The notes under the pieces: generated by a model
What the model was told of the DNA's origin: nothing
The model's database searches: none
The model's input: the letters and a program-made list of their open reading frames with translations, nothing else
DNA from: Candidatus Sediminicultor secundus
Lineage (GTDB): Bacteria; Atribacterota; JS1; SB-45; 34-128
Length of the DNA: 8,194 bases
Direction of reading: 5' to 3'
NCBI GenBank assembly: GCA_002849045.2
Contig: NCRO01000157.1
Location: 1 to 8,194 of the forward strand
In this document: positions 5,189-8,194 of the stretch, piece by piece
Numbering within the stretch: the stretch's first letter is position 1
Layout: every line of letters begins with the position of its first letter
Position numbers and translations under genes: made by a program

Positions 5189-6115
5189 ATCGGTAGCTTT
5201 AATCTCGTTTTGCACTTCTTCTAAACTAAATCCTCTTAAATTAGCATAGTAATCTAATACCTTATTCGCATAATTATCAAGTAATTCCTTATTGTTGGTT
5301 AATCGTTCTTGTACAGCATAAGGTCCTTGGTTGTAAGCTATGATAGCGGTTTTTAAATCATTAAAATTTCTGTTTAACATAGATAAATAATATACTCCGA
5401 TTTTAATGTTTTTAATGGGATCAAACAATGTCTTTTCCGCCCCCTCCCATTTAATACCAATATTTTCTGCCAACTCCGGAGCAATAAACCTTCTTACCTG
5501 ACATAATCCATAGGCATAAGAATCTGAAACGGCTTCGGGATCGAAATTACTTTCTGTTTTTATTATGGCAGTTATTAATAAAGGATTAAAATTATATCTT
5601 ATGGATTCTTCATAAATAGTTTTAGATATCTCATATATAGATTTACTGTCTAAGGTAGAATTATTTTTAGAAATGATACCTACCGCTTTTGTAATATAAT
5701 ATTCTCTTTTAACTTCGTTTGAAATCATTCCGGTTAATTCTTGTAATTGCATATAGATCTCTGTAAATTGATCTCTACTGATTTTCACTTGACTAATTTT
5801 TTTTACTTCATTAGATAAATCTTCTATTCTACTGGCTATCTTCTCGTTCTGTAGGTTTGTGCTTTCAATATATTTCTCTGTTTGTCTGTTTAAGCTTTCC
5901 ACTTTATTAATTATTTCTTCATTCTTTAAGTTAATATTTTCAATATATTTTTCTGCTTGTAGGCTTAAGTTATTAACTTTTATCTGCAGGTTAATAAATA
6001 AGATAATTATGATACACATAAAAATTATAAATATTAATCCAAGATTTTTATTAATATTTTCTCTAAACGAATTTGACATATCAACTTTTTCTCCTTTAAT
6101 TTTTGCAGTAGCCAT
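5186..6115 (-). CDS. Membrane-anchored lytic transglycosylase (SLT domain) with coiled coil
   Basis: SLT-fold lytic transglycosylases cleave the MurNAc-GlcNAc bond of peptidoglycan, leaving 1,6-anhydro-MurNAc, in wall turnover or to open space for envelope machines. The 309-aa protein has a short basic cytoplasmic N-terminus, one membrane segment (about 25-44), a coiled coil (about 47-115) and a C-terminal SLT domain (about 160-285). Catalytic Glu188 lies in TESNFDP, followed by YGLCQV (202-207, the GLMQ motif with Cys for Met) and AYNQGP (260-265, usually AYNAGP). A type II topology puts the enzyme outside the membrane. The coiled coil contains a 25-residue tandem duplication (53-77 and 78-102). 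The first ATG has AAGGAGGG at 6122-6129. Met13 (6077-6079) also has AAAGGAG (6091-6097), so two starts are possible. It follows metG by 44 bases, probably in one operon. The exact subfamily and role are not clear. Confidence 0.88.
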   Translation of the reverse strand: MATAKIKGEKVDMSNSFRENINKNLGLIFIIFMCIIIILFINLQIKVNNLSLQAEKYIENINLKNEEIINKVESLNRQTEKYIESTNLQNEKIASRIEDLSNEVKKISQVKISRDQFTEIYMQLQELTGMISNEVKREYYITKAVGIISKNNSTLDSKSIYEISKTIYEESIRYNFNPLLITAIIKTESNFDPEAVSDSYAYGLCQVRRFIAPELAENIGIKWEGAEKTLFDPIKNIKIGVYYLSMLNRNFNDLKTAIIAYNQGPYAVQERLTNNKELLDNYANKVLDYYANLRGFSLEEVQNEIKATD

Positions 6116-6159
6116 AAATATCCCTCCTTGGGTATTTTTTTTAGGGGTGTTAACTTAAT

Positions 6160-8079
6160 TTATTGTATTTTGCTTCCTTCAGCAATATCTTTATCTATAG
6201 TTAATAAAACTACATTATCTTTATTAACCGCAGCTAAAAGCATACCTTGAGATTCTATTCCTCTAATCTTTACAGGTTGTAAATTAGTTATTATTACTAT
6301 TTTCTTCCCCAATATTTCTTCGGCAGAGTAATGCTTTTTTACTCCGGCTACAATAGTTCTTTTTTCTTCTCCTAAACTTATTTCCAATTTGAGTAATTTA
6401 TCTGTTCCGCTTACTTCTTCGGCAGAAATAATCTTTCCTACTCTCAAATCAATTTTTTTAAATTCATCGTAAGATATGATATTGATTTTATCTTCTTTTG
6501 CCTGTTTTTGCTCTTTCTTTTTAGTATCAATCCTGGGAAATATTATTTTTCCCGGCTTAACCAGAATTCCTGGTTTTAATTTTCCCCAAGAAGCATCTTC
6601 GTACAATCTTATTTTTTCTAAATCACTTTCTAATCCCAACTGTTCCCAAATTTCTTTTGCTTTTACCGGCATAAAGGGATAAATTAAAATGGTGGATAGG
6701 CGTATAGATTCAGCTAAATTATACAGAATAGTAGATAATCTTTCCTTTTGTGAACTATCGCGCCCCAATATCCAGGGCTCTGTTTGATCAATATATTTAT
6801 TAGTTCTTCTTATAAATTGCCAGATAGTTTCCAAAACGGTGTTAAGCGATAAATTATTCATTTGAGTATAATATTTTTTTATAGTCTTTAAAGCAAAATT
6901 CTCTAACTCCACATCATATTCTTCTTTTTCTATCCCTGATTGGGGAATTTCTTTGTTAAAATACTGAGCAATCATTGCTACAGTTCTGCTTACTAAATTT
7001 CCTAAATCATTAGCCAAATCATAATTTATTCTTTTAATCAATAAATCTTTAGAAAAATTACCATCCTGCCCAAAGGAAACCTCTCTCATTAGAAAATATC
7101 TAAAGGCATCAGCACCAAATTCTTCTGACATTTCATAGGGGTCTACTACATTACCTTTAGATTTTGACATTTTTTCTCCCTCTATAGTCCACCAACCATG
7201 AGCAAAGACCATCTGGGGAGGTTCAATTCCGGCCGCCATTAACATAGTAAACCAGATAACGGTATGGAATCTCAATATATCCTTTCCAACAAGATGAACA
7301 TCAGCCGGCCAGTATTTTTCAAATTTTTCATTATCTATATTATATCCTGCTACTGTAATGTAATTTATTAAAGCATCATACCAGACATAAATTACATGAT
7401 TATTATCAAAAGGAACATCTATCCCCCATTTTAAGCTTCTTTTTGTTCTGGTTATACTCTGGTCTTTAAGACCGCTTTTTACAAAACTTATAATTTCGTT
7501 TCTTCTTGTTTTTGGTTGAATACATTTGGGATGTTTTTCAAAGTATGATAATATCTGATCTTGGTATTTTGACATTTTAAAGAAATAACTTTCTTCTTTT
7601 ATTTTCTCTATTTTTTTACCACAAGTGGGACATGTTTTATCCGTCAACTGAGTTTCAGTCCAAAAGGTTTCGCAGGGTACGCAATACCAGCCCTCGTATT
7701 CACCTTTATAAATATCACCCTTTTCAAATAACTTACTAAATATTTCTTGCACTACTTTAATATGTCTTGGTTCAGTTGTGCGTATAAAATCATCATATTT
7801 TATATTTAATGAGGACCAGAGATTTTTAAACTTTAATACCACCTTATCTGACAGCTCCAAAGGAGTTAAATTTACCTTTTCTGCTGAACGAACGATCTTT
7901 TGACCATGTTCATCTGTTCCGGTAGAAAAAAGAACATCATATCCGGATAGTTTTTTATATCTGGCCAAAACATCTGCAGCTATAGTAGTATAAGCATGCC
8001 CGATATGTGGTACATCATTAACATAGTAGATAGGAGTAGTTATATAAAATGTTTTTTTGGATTGACTTTTCTCTTCCAT
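6160..8079 (-). CDS. metG: Methionyl-tRNA synthetase
   Basis: This class I synthetase charges initiator and elongator tRNA-Met with methionine in the cytosol. The 639-aa protein is full length for the form with a fused C-terminal tRNA-binding domain. Motifs: PHIGH (24-28, the HIGH motif), a zinc knuckle CVPC...CPTC (Cys133, 136, 150, 153) in the connective peptide, KMSKSKGN (303-310), the helical anticodon-binding domain (about 350-500), a Lys-rich linker (about 516-531) and an EMAP/Trbp111-like OB-fold (about 533-639, containing DLRVGKI and the QPVKIRGIESQGMLLA block). The single CXXC pair set and this domain order resemble the Bacillota/Thermotoga type. The ATG at 8077-8079 has AAAGGAT (8088-8094) about eight bases upstream, overlapping the stop of the preceding gene. 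Six bases separate the two genes, so translation is probably coupled. No T-box leader is present. Confidence 0.97.
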   Translation of the reverse strand: MEEKSQSKKTFYITTPIYYVNDVPHIGHAYTTIAADVLARYKKLSGYDVLFSTGTDEHGQKIVRSAEKVNLTPLELSDKVVLKFKNLWSSLNIKYDDFIRTTEPRHIKVVQEIFSKLFEKGDIYKGEYEGWYCVPCETFWTETQLTDKTCPTCGKKIEKIKEESYFFKMSKYQDQILSYFEKHPKCIQPKTRRNEIISFVKSGLKDQSITRTKRSLKWGIDVPFDNNHVIYVWYDALINYITVAGYNIDNEKFEKYWPADVHLVGKDILRFHTVIWFTMLMAAGIEPPQMVFAHGWWTIEGEKMSKSKGNVVDPYEMSEEFGADAFRYFLMREVSFGQDGNFSKDLLIKRINYDLANDLGNLVSRTVAMIAQYFNKEIPQSGIEKEEYDVELENFALKTIKKYYTQMNNLSLNTVLETIWQFIRRTNKYIDQTEPWILGRDSSQKERLSTILYNLAESIRLSTILIYPFMPVKAKEIWEQLGLESDLEKIRLYEDASWGKLKPGILVKPGKIIFPRIDTKKKEQKQAKEDKINIISYDEFKKIDLRVGKIISAEEVSGTDKLLKLEISLGEEKRTIVAGVKKHYSAEEILGKKIVIITNLQPVKIRGIESQGMLLAAVNKDNVVLLTIDKDIAEGSKIQ

Positions 8080-8085
8080 TGATCA

Positions 8086-8194
8086 TCATCCTTTCTTCAT
8101 TTCCAATAACTTTTTGTATATCAGATTCTTTGGAATATCTAATTTTTCCAGAGCAATTTTTATTATATCTTTATTCTTTCTCTTATACACATCT
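8086..8194 (-). CDS. 3' end of an upstream gene, possibly rsmI (16S rRNA C1402 2'-O-methyltransferase)
   Basis: An open frame enters from the right edge (first full codon at 8191-8193) and stops at TGA 8086-8088, six bases before metG. It yields 35 residues ending KKLLEMKKG. The first five or six (DVYKR) are encoded by bases that match a sequencing adapter and should be ignored, leaving about 29 real residues. The pattern KNKDIIKIALEKLDIPKNLIY resembles the C-terminal tail of RsmI proteins (a Lys-rich helix, then L-x-x-P-K-N-x-x-Y). In Bacillus subtilis rsmI (yabC) also lies just upstream of metS. Both points are suggestive only; the catalytic domain is outside the window. Confidence 0.5.
   Translation of the reverse strand, partial: DVYKRKNKDIIKIALEKLDIPKNLIYKKLLEMKKG
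8176..8194. other. Probable untrimmed Tn5/Nextera adapter at the contig end
   Basis: The final 19 bases match the synthetic Tn5 mosaic end CTGTCTCTTATACACATCT at 18 positions; the only mismatch is T for G at 8178. The last 16 bases are identical. This hybrid sequence is an engineered transposase recognition end used in library preparation, so its presence at the extreme edge is best explained as adapter carry-over rather than genomic DNA. Confidence 0.88.

Noticed and set aside
5859..6158. Plus-strand open frame of 99 codons, apparently hydrophobic
   Set aside because: It mirrors the coiled coil and membrane segment of the transglycosylase on the other strand.
6476..6682. Plus-strand open frame of 68 codons
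   Set aside because: It is antisense to the metG C-terminal region, with no supporting signal.

Overview
The window is AT-rich bacterial chromosome in which every gene reads leftward, on the minus strand. It looks like an assembly end: the last 19 bases match the synthetic Tn5/Nextera mosaic-end adapter at 18 positions. The gene content is ordinary core bacterial (type IV pilus retraction, SAM synthesis, GDP-mannose synthesis, riboflavin uptake, a peptidoglycan lytic enzyme, methionyl-tRNA synthetase). Low GC, strong AGGAG-type ribosome binding sites, an FMN riboswitch controlling a RibU-type ECF transporter, and a MetRS with a fused C-terminal tRNA-binding domain suggest a Bacillota-like or candidate-phylum anaerobe such as Atribacterota. 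The phylum cannot be fixed from this sequence, and the adapter remnant is what a metagenome or draft assembly would leave.

Layout in transcription order (right to left). At 8086-8194 is the 3' end of an upstream gene, possibly rsmI, whose outermost bases are adapter. Six bases later comes metG (6160-8079). A membrane-anchored, coiled-coil SLT-type lytic transglycosylase follows (5186-6115), 44 bases downstream and probably in the same operon. An 820-base non-coding region (4365-5185) holds heptamer repeat tracts, a good sigma-A-type promoter (4936-4964), a large FMN riboswitch (4657-4907), its intrinsic terminator (4598-4642) and a three-way-junction palindromic element (4468-4543). This region leads into ribU (3834-4364). 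After a short gap with more repeats come manC (2610-3695) and metK (1388-2584), 25 bases apart and probably one transcript. A gene-free, repeat-filled gap of about 600 bases (793-1387) separates metK from pilT, which runs off the left edge (1-792).

The best-resolved regulation is the riboflavin switch. The 5' strand of the aptamer's closing helix P1 can instead pair over 10 bp with the 5' arm of the terminator. FMN binding should therefore fix P1 and release the terminator (ribU off), and lack of FMN should allow antitermination (ribU on). The aptamer carries a large AT-rich loop in its variable arm and an extra small hairpin inserted in loop 2.

The most unusual feature is the intergenic DNA. 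The larger intergenic gaps contain degenerate tandem repeats with a strict 7-bp period (words such as TAGTATT, CGAGTAT, CGTATCT, CTGACTT). I saw none inside a gene. Two tracts begin at or on the TAG stop codons of metK and the transglycosylase gene. One 23-bp stretch is repeated exactly in two gaps 4 kb apart, and a second, non-heptameric 43-bp module also occurs twice. Together they look like families of dispersed intergenic repeats. I saw no new defence or biosynthetic gene cluster.
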